A DNA stretch of 64,000 bases from Blastomonas ursincola (GCF_013607875.1 NZ_VDES01000001.1:124001-188000); one strand, 5' to 3'; positions 15,809 through 26,573 are shown, counted from the stretch's first letter. Notes: generated by a model not told the origin, from the letters alone. Made by a program: numbers and translations.

Positions 15809-16757
<949 letters not shown>

Positions 16758-16761
<4 letters not shown>

Positions 16762-18071
16762 CCCATCCGTTCCTTTTTCCATCCATGCAGCGCGCGCGCC
16801 GCCGCCGCGATGGCGGGGCGGTCGCGCGCGCTGCGCATGTCGTTCAGCAGCGCATCATAGCTGCGCCCGCTCTCATCGGCGGGCACCAAAGCGAGCCGCG
16901 CGTCGATCTCATCGACCGGCAGCGACGGCGGCAGGCCGAGCGCGCGCGCCGCCCGATCACGCAGCAGGTCGGCATAGGCGGGCCCGATCAGATGCTCGCG
17001 CCCCAGGCGCCGCACCAGCCCGGCGCTGCCCTTGACGAGCGCGGACTTGCCGAAGCCGAACGGCCGTTCTTCGGAGAGCGGCGGGCCGAAGCGGAAGAAC
17101 GCCATCCAGGCAAAGGCGATCGCTGCCAGCACCAGGCTCGCCACCGCGCCGACAAAGGGCGGACGAAACGCCACCGACAGCAGGTTTTCCGAGGCGCCCA
17201 GCCCGTTCTGGGTCAGGTCGAACACCACGCCCTCCCCACCGCCGGACCAGGCCGAATCGATGATGTTCAGCGCCAGCTCGGCCGTCTTGCGGTTGGCGAG
17301 GCCCAGATTGTTCATCAGGTCCGCATCGGCGACGATGACCACCGGATAGCGCCCCTGCTGGACGCCGGGCGCTTGCGGCGCTTCATCGGGCGCATCGGGA
17401 TCGAGCGAGGGATACCAGCCGCCATCCTGGATCAGCGCCACGCGCGCCGCGCCGGTGCGGCTGTCGGCCAGCACGGTCGTCAGTCTGTCACCGCTGATCG
17501 TCACGCGCGATTTCAGCGCCTGTTTGAGCATGGCCTTTTTCTGATCGGCATTTTCAGGCTGTTCGAACAGCATCGATGCGAAACGGTTGTCGACGCCCTC
17601 CAGCCGCGTCTTGGCGGTGACCAGCCGCGAGAGAATCTGCGGTGCCTGTAGCGCCAGATACGGGGATTCGAGCTGCACCCAGCCCTGTTCCAGCCCCTGG
17701 AGCGGGGTTACCTGCCATTTGGGCAGGATGATGATCGTCGGCCCGGTGAACGCGCGCTGTTCCACCATGGCCTGCAATTCTTCCGGATCGCTGCCCAGTT
17801 GCGGCGTGACGATCAGCAGATCCTGCTGCGACAGCGCGGCAGGGTTGCGGCCATAGCTGACCCTGGTGCCGGTCTTTTCGAGCAGATGCGCCAGCGCCGA
17901 ATAGCCGACCAGGCTCGACGATGCGCCATGCGCCTGGCCGTTATTGGCCGATCTGAGCGCACCCCCCGCGCCGAGCGCGTAGAGCAGCGCGATGAATGCT
18001 GCAAAACCGATGGCGAACATCAGCAGCACTGCGCCGCGGGCAAACGGGTTCGGGCTGGTTTCCGCCGCCAT
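16758..18071 (-). CDS. DUF4350 domain membrane protein
   Basis: About 437 residues. An N-terminal membrane helix ([21 protein letters not shown]) is followed by a GATase/flavodoxin-like domain ([29 protein letters not shown]), a second helix ([20 protein letters not shown]) and a helical C-terminus. This layout matches the DUF4350 proteins found next to DUF4129 and MoxR genes. The start at 18071 lies one base after the DUF4129 stop; an in-frame ATG at 18083 is equally possible. The reading frame is also open further upstream, but that stretch is the 3' end of DUF4129. Confidence 0.82.
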
Positions 18072-18072
18072 C

Positions 18073-18744
18073 TCAGCCGCCATCCAGCGCAAAGGAGCGA
18101 TAGGCCTCGCGCGAGCTGTCCCACGCGCTGCGATCGAGCGGACGCCGCGCAAAGAAGCTCGCCTCGACATGGCCCGCGATCACACCAAACGCCTGGCGGG
18201 CGCGCTGCGACAGCGCATCGAACGCGCCGATCTCGCGTGTAGTGGTCGAAGGGCGCAGCAGGTCGGGCCGTTTCTCGGCAATATCCTCGATCGAACGGTA
18301 GAGCAGCAGATGCGCGGCCTCGTCGAAGCGGCCTTCTGCAGCCAGCCGGTCGGCCTCCTCGAGCAGCGCGCGCGCCTTCTCGCGATCGGGCACCCATTGT
18401 TCGCCCGGCTCACCCTGCCGCTCGCGCCAGTCGGCAATATAGGGGGCCAGGATCACCCAGAGCAGCACCAGCACGCCCGCCAGCAGCGCCACGAGCAGCA
18501 GCTTTTCCAGCCACGGCCAGATCGCGTCGAGAAACCTGGCGACTGGCCCCAGTATTTCAGCCAGCCATTTCTGGAACTGGGTCAGCCAGTCGGGCGGCGG
18601 GTCGACAGGCTTGGCGAATTTCGGCGTGAACTGGATGCCGCCATCGCCGCGCACCTGCTCATAGGCCGCATCGAAACCCTCGCGGCGGGGTGCAGTAAGG
18701 ACAGGGCCAGCGCTCACGCCGGTTTGATCGCAGAAGCGGGTCAT
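18073..18744 (-). CDS. DUF4129 domain membrane protein
   Basis: 223 residues. A periplasmic N-terminal part (RREGFDAAYEQVRGDGGIQF) is followed by one membrane helix (LLLVALLAGVLVLLWVILAP), then the cytoplasmic DUF4129 segment with RALLEEADRLAAEGRFDEAA and LLYRSIEDIAEKRPDLLRPS. DUF4129 also occurs fused to transglutaminase-like proteins; here it is alone. It is the first gene of the six-gene MoxR operon, transcribed leftward and divergent from the gene at 18866. Confidence 0.83.
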   Translation of the reverse strand: MTRFCDQTGVSAGPVLTAPRREGFDAAYEQVRGDGGIQFTPKFAKPVDPPPDWLTQFQKWLAEILGPVARFLDAIWPWLEKLLLVALLAGVLVLLWVILAPYIADWRERQGEPGEQWVPDREKARALLEEADRLAAEGRFDEAAHLLLYRSIEDIAEKRPDLLRPSTTTREIGAFDALSQRARQAFGVIAGHVEASFFARRPLDRSAWDSSREAYRSFALDGG

Positions 18745-18865
18745 GGGGGCAAGATGATTTCAATGGCCCGCAGGCTATGGACCTTGGCATCGCGGCTGTT
18801 ACGGTGGCCTTGACTTGACCGGGAATCGGTCGGGGGCGAAACGACCAGAAACGGAAACGGGGCAT

Positions 18866-19708
18866 ATGGCAGGAACCGCAGAGAAGATCAGTATCGCCAA
18901 CGTCATCACCAACAGTTTTGGTCTGCTCGGGCGTCATGCGCTGGTTTTCTTCGGTTTTCCCCTCCTGCTGTTCGGCGTGCCGAGTGTGGCGATCAGATCG
19001 CTTTTCGGTCTCGAGACCGATTTCGGCAATTTTAACGGTACGTCGACCGCTTATGCCATCGTGTTCGGCTATGCGCTGGCAATGCTTGCCGTTTACGGGT
19101 TCCTGCAAGCTCTGTTGATGCTTGTCGCCGCGCAGGATCTCGCCAGGCAGCCCAGTTCGCTGGCAAATTGCATAGCTCAGGCTGTCCGCAAATTGCCCGG
19201 ATTGTTTGGCTTGGGCTTTGTCGTCATTGCCAGCTTCATTCTGATTGCTGGCGTGATTACCATGCCGGTATTCGGGTTCAGTTTGAAACTCGTCAGTGAT
19301 CAGAATTTCGCTGGCGCAACCTCCATGTTCTTCACCATGCTCGGACTCGTCCTAATCGGCATGATCGCGTTCACCTACCTTTCCCTGATGTGGATGGTTG
19401 CCATTCCAGCCAAGGTCGTCGAGCCGATAGGGGTGTTCGCGGCGCTTGGACGCAGCCGCAGGCTCACCGCAGGTTCGCGGCTTCGGCTGCTGCTGCTCAT
19501 CATCATTCTCTTTTTCTTCAACATCGCGGTATCGCTGCCGCTGGGGCTGATCGCCCAGTTCGGGCCGGTCGTGGAGATGATCGCCACTGTGCTCAGCAGC
19601 GCGATCAACATCGCCTTCGCCTCGGCGTTGGTGGCATCGGCCTATATCGAGCTGCGCGCGGTCAAGGAGGGGGCGAGCACCGACGAGTTGGCCGACGTGT
19701 TCGCCTGA
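18866..19708 (+). CDS. Multi-pass membrane protein, distant paralogue of the 9103-9864 product
   Basis: 280 residues with about six hydrophobic segments and few charged residues. It has the same general plan as the protein at 9103-9864: a short cytosolic N-terminus, paired helices, then a conserved cytosolic turn (ALGRSRRLTAGSRLRLLLLI here, RRSWALTKNNSGRILIFLL there) before the last helices. This suggests the same glycerophosphodiesterase-membrane-domain-like superfamily. The start follows GGAAACGGGG. No role can be assigned. Confidence 0.72.
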   Translation: MAGTAEKISIANVITNSFGLLGRHALVFFGFPLLLFGVPSVAIRSLFGLETDFGNFNGTSTAYAIVFGYALAMLAVYGFLQALLMLVAAQDLARQPSSLANCIAQAVRKLPGLFGLGFVVIASFILIAGVITMPVFGFSLKLVSDQNFAGATSMFFTMLGLVLIGMIAFTYLSLMWMVAIPAKVVEPIGVFAALGRSRRLTAGSRLRLLLLIIILFFFNIAVSLPLGLIAQFGPVVEMIATVLSSAINIAFASALVASAYIELRAVKEGASTDELADVFA

Positions 19709-19727
19709 GCCGCTGGCGCGCCGAACG

Positions 19728-19752
19728 GACCCGGCGCGCCGCGTGCCGGGTC
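19728..19752. terminator. Possible hairpin between convergent genes
   Basis: GACCCGGC and GCCGGGTC form an 8-bp perfect stem with a 9-base loop at the junction of two convergent genes, reaching into the stop codon of the acyl-CoA ligase gene. A T-run is absent on both sides, so termination activity is uncertain. Confidence 0.3.
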
Positions 19753-21508
19753 AGCCGAACAGCCCCGCGAGGTCCTTCTTGAGGATCTTGCCATTGGCAT
19801 TGCGCGGCAGCGTCTCCGCACAGAACACGATCCGCACCGGCACCTTGAACGCGGCGAGGCGTTCGCGCACCCAGGCCTGAAGCTCAGCCTCGCTGGCCTC
19901 GGCGCCGGGAGCCAGATGCACCACCGCCGCCGGCTCCTCGCCCAGGGTGCGGTGCGGAAGGCCGATGAGCGCTGCGTCGGTGACGGCGGGGTGATCGTAG
20001 AGCACGTTCTCGACCTCGGACGAATAGATATTCTCGCCGCCGCGGATGATCATGTCCTTGGCGCGATCTACGATATAGCAGAAGCCCTCCTCGTCGAGCC
20101 GCGCGAGGTCACCTGTGCGCACCCAGCCATCGACAAAGGTCGCCGCGGTCGCCTCGGGCTTGTTCCAGTAACCCTTCACGATCTGTGGCCCGCGCGCCCA
20201 TAGCTCGCCAACCTGCCCCACCGGCAGTTCGGTCTGGCCATCGGCGTCCATGATCCTGAGGTCGCTCACCGGCACGGCGGGGCCGCAGCTGTCGGGACGG
20301 TTGAGATAGTCCTCGGCCGTATGGCTAGTAACCGTCGCCATCGTCTCGGTCATGCCCCAGCCATTGCCGGGCAGCGCGCCGAAGACTTCACGGATCTTGC
20401 GCACGAGTTCGGGCGCGGACGGCGCGCCGCCATAGGAAATCGACTTGAGCGAGCTGAGGTCGTACTTGTCGCGGTCCGGGTGCTCGATCAACTGCCAGGC
20501 GATGGTCGGCACACCGCCGGTCGCCGTCACTTTCTCGCGTTCGATGATTTCCAGCGCACGCGTTGCATCCCATTTGTGCATGAACACCAGCGTTGATCCG
20601 GCGAACATCACCCCGGTCATGCCCGCGCTGCACGCGGTGACATGGAACAGCGGGATGACGGTGAGCAGCACCGCCGGTTCGGGCGCGGGCGGCGCCTCGC
20701 CCCGGCGCAGCGATGAACGCACCCCGGCATAGGCGGTAGTGAGGATATTGGTCGTCATGTTGCGATGGCTGCCGAGCGCACCCTTGGGATTGCCGGTGGT
20801 GCCCGATGTGTAGAAGATCGTCGCCGCATCGTCGGGCGCGATTTCGACAGGCGGAAGCTCGGCGGGGGCCAGCTCGGCATAAGCGGGCGGCGCGCCGATG
20901 ACATCTTCCAGCGCCTTGGCCCCATGTGCCAGTTCGCCCAGGCTGCGGCTGATCAGCATGGCTTCGAGCGCGTCCAGTTCGCCGAGATGCGGTGCGATCC
21001 GGTCCAGCCGCTCGGCATCGGCGATCAGCAGCTTCGCGCCCGAGTCCTTGAGGCCGTACGCCAGCTCCTGCCCGGTCCACCAGGCGTTGAGCGGCACCGC
21101 GATCGCGCCGATGCTGACGATCGCAAAGAACGCCACCGGCCATTCGGGCAGGTTGCGCATCGCCAGCGCCACGCGATCGCCCTTGCCGATGCCCGCGGCG
21201 GTGAGATGCTGCGCCAGCGTCGCGGTGGCACGGAACCAGGCATCGTAGCTGACCCGCTCGCCCTCATAGATCAGGAAGGTCTTATCGCCATGGCTGCGCG
21301 CGATCTGGGCCAACGCGGCCAGGCTTGGCGGAGCGTTCTTCCAGCAACGCGTCGACACGCCCTCGACCTCGACCGTTTCCATCTCGAATGGCTGTCCCGG
21401 CGCGCACAGCATCGCCTCGATCTGTTTCAGCGACAGGGCGGGCCAGCCTTCCGGCGCGCTCCAGCTGTGGCTGGCGGCGACGGGGCTGGTCGGGCTCTCG
21501 GTGAGCAT
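19751..21508 (-). CDS. Acyl-CoA ligase / AMP-binding enzyme
   Basis: 585 residues of the ANL superfamily, which activates a carboxylic acid as acyl-AMP and then acyl-CoA. Motifs: A3 TIFYTSGTTGNPKGALGSHR, A5 GNGWGMTETMA, A7 WVRTGDLARLDEEGFCYIVD, A8 RAKDMIIRGGENIYSSEVE and A10 PRNANGKILKKDL with the catalytic Lys. The substrate is not evident; a medium- or long-chain fatty acid or aromatic acid is possible. The ATG at 21508 follows GAGAGGA, and is preferred to a TTG two codons upstream. Confidence 0.9.
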   Translation of the reverse strand: MLTESPTSPVAASHSWSAPEGWPALSLKQIEAMLCAPGQPFEMETVEVEGVSTRCWKNAPPSLAALAQIARSHGDKTFLIYEGERVSYDAWFRATATLAQHLTAAGIGKGDRVALAMRNLPEWPVAFFAIVSIGAIAVPLNAWWTGQELAYGLKDSGAKLLIADAERLDRIAPHLGELDALEAMLISRSLGELAHGAKALEDVIGAPPAYAELAPAELPPVEIAPDDAATIFYTSGTTGNPKGALGSHRNMTTNILTTAYAGVRSSLRRGEAPPAPEPAVLLTVIPLFHVTACSAGMTGVMFAGSTLVFMHKWDATRALEIIEREKVTATGGVPTIAWQLIEHPDRDKYDLSSLKSISYGGAPSAPELVRKIREVFGALPGNGWGMTETMATVTSHTAEDYLNRPDSCGPAVPVSDLRIMDADGQTELPVGQVGELWARGPQIVKGYWNKPEATAATFVDGWVRTGDLARLDEEGFCYIVDRAKDMIIRGGENIYSSEVENVLYDHPAVTDAALIGLPHRTLGEEPAAVVHLAPGAEASEAELQAWVRERLAAFKVPVRIVFCAETLPRNANGKILKKDLAGLFG

Positions 21509-21784
21509 GGGCAAGCGATCCTCTCGTTTGTGAATTTACGTTTGCGTCAAGTCTATGGAATTGATCGCGACACGCAATGGCTGATTTGCAGGATCATTTG
21601 CCCCGCTGGCGCGTAACTGGTCTTTGCGGGAGTCATAGCAAATATAACATATGTTAATAAATTGATTTTGCTGGATATTTGTTGCTGCACGCCTAAAAGC
21701 ACGCGTGCCGAGTATGAGACCAGGTGGAATTGACGGGGCGGTTCGGCGGGTCGGCTGGACGCCCCTATCTGCAGGAGCCCGACC

Positions 21785-22522
21785 ATGTCAGACAGTTGTT
21801 TCGTTGTCCGGCTGAACCGTTATCTTGATCTTACCCCCACCGAGAAAAAGGCCGTCGCCAGCCTCGAGCGCGAGCCTCGCGACTATCCGTCGGGCAGCAT
21901 GCTGTGGCAGGAAGGCGATGATCTTTCCGAGCTGCTGATCGTGCATCAGGGCTGGGCACTGTCGGAAAGCCGTTTGCCGACGGGCAAGCGCCAGATCCTG
22001 CGCTTTCATTTTTCGGGCGACATGATCGGCGCATCGGGCATCGCGTTTCGCGATGCGCCCTCGAGCATCGTCGCGGCGACCGACATGGTGGTATGCCGCT
22101 TCCCGCGCCGCGCGCTGGGCGAGACATTCACCGAGCATCCGCGCCTTGCCGCCTTGTTCTTCTCGATCAGCCAGATGGAAAGCATCGACCTGTACGACCG
22201 GTTGCGCGCCCTGGGTCGCAGCGAGGGCAAGGCACGGCTTGCCAACCTGTTCCTGTCGATCGCCGCGCGGATGCGCGCGGTCAGCGGGCAGCACAATCCG
22301 GTGATCCGCATTCCCCTGACCCAGAGCGACCTCGGCGATGCCGTCGGACTCACCCAGGTGCACGTCAATCGGCTGATCCGGCAGATGACCGAAGAAAAAC
22401 TGATCACGCGGAACCGGAGCACCGTCACATTGGTTGACGAGCCGAAGCTGATCGAGCTCGCACGGTTCGTAGATCGCTTTAGTGCGCTCGATTCCAGCTG
22501 GTTCCCATCGCCTCGAGGATAG
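21785..22522 (+). CDS. Crp/Fnr-family transcriptional regulator
   Basis: 245 residues. An N-terminal cyclic-nucleotide-binding-type beta-roll (YPSGSMLWQEGDDLSELLIV, FHFSGDMIGASGIAF) is joined by a long helix to a C-terminal winged helix-turn-helix (PLTQSDLGDAVGLTQVHVNR followed by LIRQMTEEKLI). It has no N-terminal Fe-S cysteine cluster of the FNR type, so the signal is unknown. It stands alone behind a 276-base AT-rich region, divergent from the acyl-CoA ligase. The PAS/HWE kinase follows on the same strand 52 bases later. Confidence 0.88.
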   Translation: MSDSCFVVRLNRYLDLTPTEKKAVASLEREPRDYPSGSMLWQEGDDLSELLIVHQGWALSESRLPTGKRQILRFHFSGDMIGASGIAFRDAPSSIVAATDMVVCRFPRRALGETFTEHPRLAALFFSISQMESIDLYDRLRALGRSEGKARLANLFLSIAARMRAVSGQHNPVIRIPLTQSDLGDAVGLTQVHVNRLIRQMTEEKLITRNRSTVTLVDEPKLIELARFVDRFSALDSSWFPSPRG

Positions 22523-22574
22523 TCGAGGCGCCCAAATTGCACTTTGGCGGGTCGGTCCGCTAGAAAGCTGATCG

Positions 22575-23672
22575 ATGTCTGAACTCGACTTTCTCGCCCA
22601 GGCCTTCAAGGTTACACGCGCCAACGGCGCTGACGACGGCGAGAACGGGGTCGTCGATGCGCGCGACACGCTGCAACGGATGAACTCCGCGTTCCGCATC
22701 CTCACAGACGCGATGCCGCAGATGGTGTGGTCGACCCTGCCCGATGGCTATCACGACTATTACAATGCACGCTGGTACGAGTTCACCGGCGTTCCCGCCG
22801 GATCGACCGACGGCGAGGGCTGGAACGGCATGTTCCATCCCGACGACCAGGACCATGCGTGGAGCATCTGGCGGCATTCGCTGGCCACCGGCGAACCCTA
22901 TGAGGTGAACTATAGGCTGCGCCACCATAGCGGCGAATATCGCTGGACGCTGGGCCGCGCGCTCCCGTTGCGCAATGCCAAGGGCGAGATCGTCCGCTGG
23001 ATCGGAACCTGCACCGATATCCATCAATCCAAGATGATCGCCGAGGAAAACGAGGTGCTCAGCCGGGAACTGAGCCACCGGATCAAGAATATCTTTGCGG
23101 TCATCAACGGGCTGATCGGCATGTCGGCGCGGCAGAATCCGGAAATGCGGCCGATGGCTTCAGAATTGCAGGATCGGATCGCCGCGCTGGGGCGCGCGCA
23201 CGAATTCGCCCGCCCGCACAGCGAACAGTCGCGCCCTGTCACCATCGAATCCTCGCTCAGCGGCTTGCTCACCGAAATCCTGGCGGCCTATCCCGCTCTG
23301 GGCGAAGGACGGCTGACAATCCGCGGCGACGACCCTGAAATCGACGACCGGAGCGCCACTCCCATAGCGCTGGTATTTCATGAGCTGGCGACCAATTCCG
23401 CGAAATATGGTGCCTTGTCATCGGTCACAGGTTCGGTAGCGATCCAGGTCGCGCAGGAAGACGATATGGTCTCGATCAGCTGGATCGAGACGGATGGGCC
23501 AACAGTGGCGGGCGGGCCGGAAGCGACCGGGTTTGGAACGCGCCTCGTCCAGCTTGCGATCACGCAGCAGCTTGCCGGATCGATCGAGCGTCACTGGCTG
23601 CCCCAGGGGCTGCGCGTCGACATGCGCGTTTCGGCTGGCAGGCTGAAGCGCGCCGAGGGAGCGCCGGTCTGA
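22575..23672 (+). CDS. PAS-domain HWE-family sensor histidine kinase
   Basis: 365 residues. A PAS domain (about 38-152; WYEFTGVPAGSTDGEGWNGM, GEYRWTLGRALPLRNAKGEI) is followed by an HWE kinase core with the phospho-accepting His at about 168 (ELSHRIKNIFAVINGL), the N-box HELATNSAKYGALS and WIETDGP. There is no membrane segment, so it is cytosolic and senses through PAS, perhaps a flavin or other small ligand. HWE kinases are typical of alphaproteobacteria, where many feed the general stress response. A single-domain receiver is encoded convergently just downstream and is a plausible partner. Confidence 0.9.
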   Translation: MSELDFLAQAFKVTRANGADDGENGVVDARDTLQRMNSAFRILTDAMPQMVWSTLPDGYHDYYNARWYEFTGVPAGSTDGEGWNGMFHPDDQDHAWSIWRHSLATGEPYEVNYRLRHHSGEYRWTLGRALPLRNAKGEIVRWIGTCTDIHQSKMIAEENEVLSRELSHRIKNIFAVINGLIGMSARQNPEMRPMASELQDRIAALGRAHEFARPHSEQSRPVTIESSLSGLLTEILAAYPALGEGRLTIRGDDPEIDDRSATPIALVFHELATNSAKYGALSSVTGSVAIQVAQEDDMVSISWIETDGPTVAGGPEATGFGTRLVQLAITQQLAGSIERHWLPQGLRVDMRVSAGRLKRAEGAPV

Positions 23673-23706
23673 GCTGCGACGCCTGGGGCGCCGCCGCCGA
23701 CGGATA

Positions 23707-24114
23707 TCAGTGAGAAAGCAGCGTCAGTCCCGCAGGCGGCGTCGGCGTCGGCCCGCCATCGCGCGCGGCGAGCGCAAAATCCACGGCTTCAACGACCTGT
23801 CGGCTGTCTGCGGGCTTGATCATCACGCCGAGCGCGCCGGGGATCGGGACGTCGATCTGGCGCGGGTTGGCCGTCACGAAGATGACCGTGCAGCCAATCT
23901 CCTTGCCGAGCCAGGCGCCGATCGACGGGCCGGTGGCACCATCGCACAGGTTGATATCGACCAGGGCGATGGTGGGCGCCCGCTCAGCCAAGCGCATCGC
24001 CGACTTCCAGTCATCGCCGACGCCGATAACCTCGTATCCAGCATCCTCCAGCCCGACCTGCATGTCGAGCGCGACGAGGAATTCGTCTTCAATGATGAGG
24101 ATACGGGCAGTCAT
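23707..24114 (-). CDS. Single-domain response regulator
   Basis: 135 residues, a CheY-like receiver only. Acidic pocket ED at 9-10, phospho-acceptor Asp at about 53 (ALVDINLCDGA), Thr at about 81 (FVTAN) and Lys at about 100 (VMIKPAD). The FVTANP and IKPAD forms resemble receivers that work with HWE/HisKA2 kinases. There is no output domain, so it probably acts by protein contact or as a phosphate sink. It lies tail to tail with the HWE kinase, 34 bases apart. Confidence 0.88.
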   Translation of the reverse strand: MTARILIIEDEFLVALDMQVGLEDAGYEVIGVGDDWKSAMRLAERAPTIALVDINLCDGATGPSIGAWLGKEIGCTVIFVTANPRQIDVPIPGALGVMIKPADSRQVVEAVDFALAARDGGPTPTPPAGLTLLSH

Positions 24115-24402
24115 GGTGATAGCGTTGTCATCTTCTTGGGGGCCGGGCCAATGAGGTCGGCTTCTGGGACATCAAACCATTGGCCTGGCATAAAGTTTCA
24201 TCGATAAGTTGATCCATGTTAATCGATCGCATCAATTCATCGCGCTTTTCCGTGCTGGCTTTCCACGAACGCCAGCCCCGGTTCGACCAGCGGATAACGG
24301 CACGATTGCCGCACGATTAATCGCATGTTAGCGGCATCGTATACGCTCGCGTCCCAAGTCAGGGACGAATGGCGCGCTCATTCAAACGGGGAATTCCTTC
24401 AC

Positions 24403-26223
24403 ATGCCATCCTTCCGCCAGACCATGCTGCTGCTGGCCAGCGCCGCGCTTGCCGCGCCGCTCGCAACCACGCCCGTGCTCGCGCAAAACGCGACCCAGGC
24501 TGCCCCGCAATCGGAGGATGCGCGGCTGACCGCACTGTTCGCCGCCGACGACGAAGCGAGCCTGAAGCGCAACCCGCTCAACGGGCTGTTCCGCGGCGAT
24601 ACGCGCTATGCCGATCGGCTCGGAGACTATGTCACCGACGCCTATTTCGATGGCGAGCGCAAGGCGGCCGAGGACAATCTGGCGGCGCTGGCGAAGATTG
24701 ATCGGGCCAAGCTGACCGCAACCAATCAGCTGGCCTATGACATTTTCGAGCGCAACCAGAAGGATACGATCAAGGGTCTGTCCGCCGACTATCTGCCGCT
24801 GACGGTAGTCCGGCCGATCAACCACTTTTTCGGCTTCCACACCTTCTACCCGAATTTCGCATCGGGCACGGGGACTGCGCCGTTCAAGACGGTCACCGAC
24901 TACGAGAACAATCTGAAGCGTCACAAGGAGTTCGTGATTCTCCTCGACCGTTCGATCGAGCGTTTCAAGCAGGGCCAGGCATCGGGCGTGGTCGAAACCA
25001 AGCTGACGATCCGCAACGTGATCGAGCAGCTGGATACCCAGCTGGCGCAGAAGCCCGAGGAATCGCCGTATTTCGGCCCGACCAAGCAGTTCCCGGCCGA
25101 TTTCAGCGAGGCCGACAAGGCACGTTTTACCGAAGCCTACGCCAAGACGATCACCGACGAGATCTACCCAGCCTACAAGCGGCTGCGCGATTATCTCGCC
25201 AATGACTATCTCAAGGATGCGCGCGAGGGCGTGGGCCTCAAGTACATGAAGGGCGGCGACAAGCTATATGCCTATCTGATCGAGCAGACCACCACCCTGC
25301 CCCTGACTGCGGACGAGGTGCACAATCTGGGGCTGAGCGAAGTCGCACGCATCCTGACCGAGATGGAGGCGATCAAGACCGAGGTCGGCTTCAAGGGCAC
25401 GCTGCCGGAATTCTTCAACTATCTGCGCACCGATCCGAAGTTCAAGATGCCGACGCGCGAGGCGCTGACCCAGGGCTATTACGATATCGGCAAGAAGGTC
25501 GATGCGGTCATTTCGACCCAGTTCAAGGTGCTGCCCAAGACCCCGCTCGAAATCCGCCCCTATGAGGAATTCCGCGAGAAGTTCGAGGCGGGTGGCAGCT
25601 ATCAGTCGGGCAATCCTGATGGTTCGCGTCCGGGGATCTTCTATTTCAACGCCTATGACCTCCCGAGCCGTACCACCCCCGGAATGACCACCTTGTATCT
25701 GCACGAGGGCGCGCCGGGCCATCATTTCCAGATCAGCCTGGCACAGGAAAACGAGGCTCTCCCGGCATTCATGCGCTTCGGCGGCAACACCGCCTATGCC
25801 GAAGGCTGGGCGCTTTATGCCGAAAAGCTCGGCTACCCCATGGGCCTGTTCAAGGACCCGTACCAGCGCTTCGGTCATCTCGACGACGAGATGCTGCGTG
25901 CGATGCGGCTGGTGGTCGACAGCGGCATCCATTCGAAGGGATGGACCCGCGAACAGGCGATCAAGTACATGCTCGACAATTCGTCGATGGGCGAGACCGA
26001 CGCGACCGCCGAGGTCGAACGCTATATCGCGATCCCCAGCCAGGCACTGGCCTACAAGATCGGCGCGCTCACGATCCAGCGGCTGAAGGCCAAGGCCGAA
26101 AAGGAACTGGGCCCGAAATTCGACCCGCGCGAGTTCCACGACCAGGTTCTGAACACTGGCGCGCTGCCGATGAGCGTGCTGGAAGCGAAGATCAACCGCT
26201 GGATCGCCGCAACCAAGGGTTGA
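24403..26223 (+). CDS. DUF885 family exported metallopeptidase-like protein
   Basis: 606 residues with a signal peptide (hydrophobic about 8-26, cleavage after VLAQ). The DUF885 domain contains TTLYLHEGAPGHHFQISLAQ, whose HExxxGHH motif looks like a zinc site, and later NTAYAEGWALYAEKLG, whose Glu may complete it. Family members are annotated as uncharacterised, sometimes as dipeptidase-like, and an exported hydrolase is the most that can be claimed. The ATG at 24403 gives a proper signal peptide; an in-frame upstream start would add 26 residues. Confidence 0.88.
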   Translation: MPSFRQTMLLLASAALAAPLATTPVLAQNATQAAPQSEDARLTALFAADDEASLKRNPLNGLFRGDTRYADRLGDYVTDAYFDGERKAAEDNLAALAKIDRAKLTATNQLAYDIFERNQKDTIKGLSADYLPLTVVRPINHFFGFHTFYPNFASGTGTAPFKTVTDYENNLKRHKEFVILLDRSIERFKQGQASGVVETKLTIRNVIEQLDTQLAQKPEESPYFGPTKQFPADFSEADKARFTEAYAKTITDEIYPAYKRLRDYLANDYLKDAREGVGLKYMKGGDKLYAYLIEQTTTLPLTADEVHNLGLSEVARILTEMEAIKTEVGFKGTLPEFFNYLRTDPKFKMPTREALTQGYYDIGKKVDAVISTQFKVLPKTPLEIRPYEEFREKFEAGGSYQSGNPDGSRPGIFYFNAYDLPSRTTPGMTTLYLHEGAPGHHFQISLAQENEALPAFMRFGGNTAYAEGWALYAEKLGYPMGLFKDPYQRFGHLDDEMLRAMRLVVDSGIHSKGWTREQAIKYMLDNSSMGETDATAEVERYIAIPSQALAYKIGALTIQRLKAKAEKELGPKFDPREFHDQVLNTGALPMSVLEAKINRWIAATKG

Positions 26224-26257
26224 CACCCCTGTCTGCGTCCAAAGCTTCGCAAGATCA

Positions 26258-26297
26258 CAAGACCCCGCCCTGGCGCACCGTGCCGGGCGGGGTCTTG
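26258..26297 (+). promoter_or_regulatory. 13-bp perfect stem-loop spanning the likely start of the DUF167 gene
   Basis: CAAGACCCCGCCC (26258-26270) pairs exactly with GGGCGGGGTCTTG (26285-26297); the 14-base loop contains the candidate GTG start at 26280. Only a few Ts follow. It may terminate DUF885 transcription or hide the start codon. Confidence 0.5.
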
Positions 26298-26573
26298 CTG
26301 TTCGTGCGAGCGACGCCGCGCGCCAGCCGCAGCATGGTGGCGGGCGTCGGTCAGGACGCAGATGGGCGGCCGGTCTTGCATCTTCGGATCGCTGCGCCGC
26401 CTGTCGACGGAGCCGCCAATGCAGAACTGATCGCGCTGATCAGCACGGCTTTGCAAGTTCGCAAACGCGACGTGACGGTGCAATCCGGCGCTACCGGCCG
26501 CGCCAAGCAATTGGTCGTGCGAGGCGACAGTGCCAGGCTGATTGCGCGATTGGAGAGCTTGATTGACGGATAA
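26280..26573 (+). CDS. DUF167 (YggU) family protein
   Basis: About 97 residues with the family pattern FVRATPRASRSMVAGV, LHLRIAAPPVDGAANAELIA and KRDVTVQSGATGRAKQLVVR. DUF167 proteins are small soluble proteins of unknown function, often encoded near membrane or cell-division genes. No ATG is available: GTG at 26280 gives the usual length, but a TTG at 26220 overlapping the DUF885 stop (TTGA) would add 20 residues. The GTG lies in the loop of a strong hairpin. Confidence 0.8.
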   Translation: MPGGVLLFVRATPRASRSMVAGVGQDADGRPVLHLRIAAPPVDGAANAELIALISTALQVRKRDVTVQSGATGRAKQLVVRGDSARLIARLESLIDG

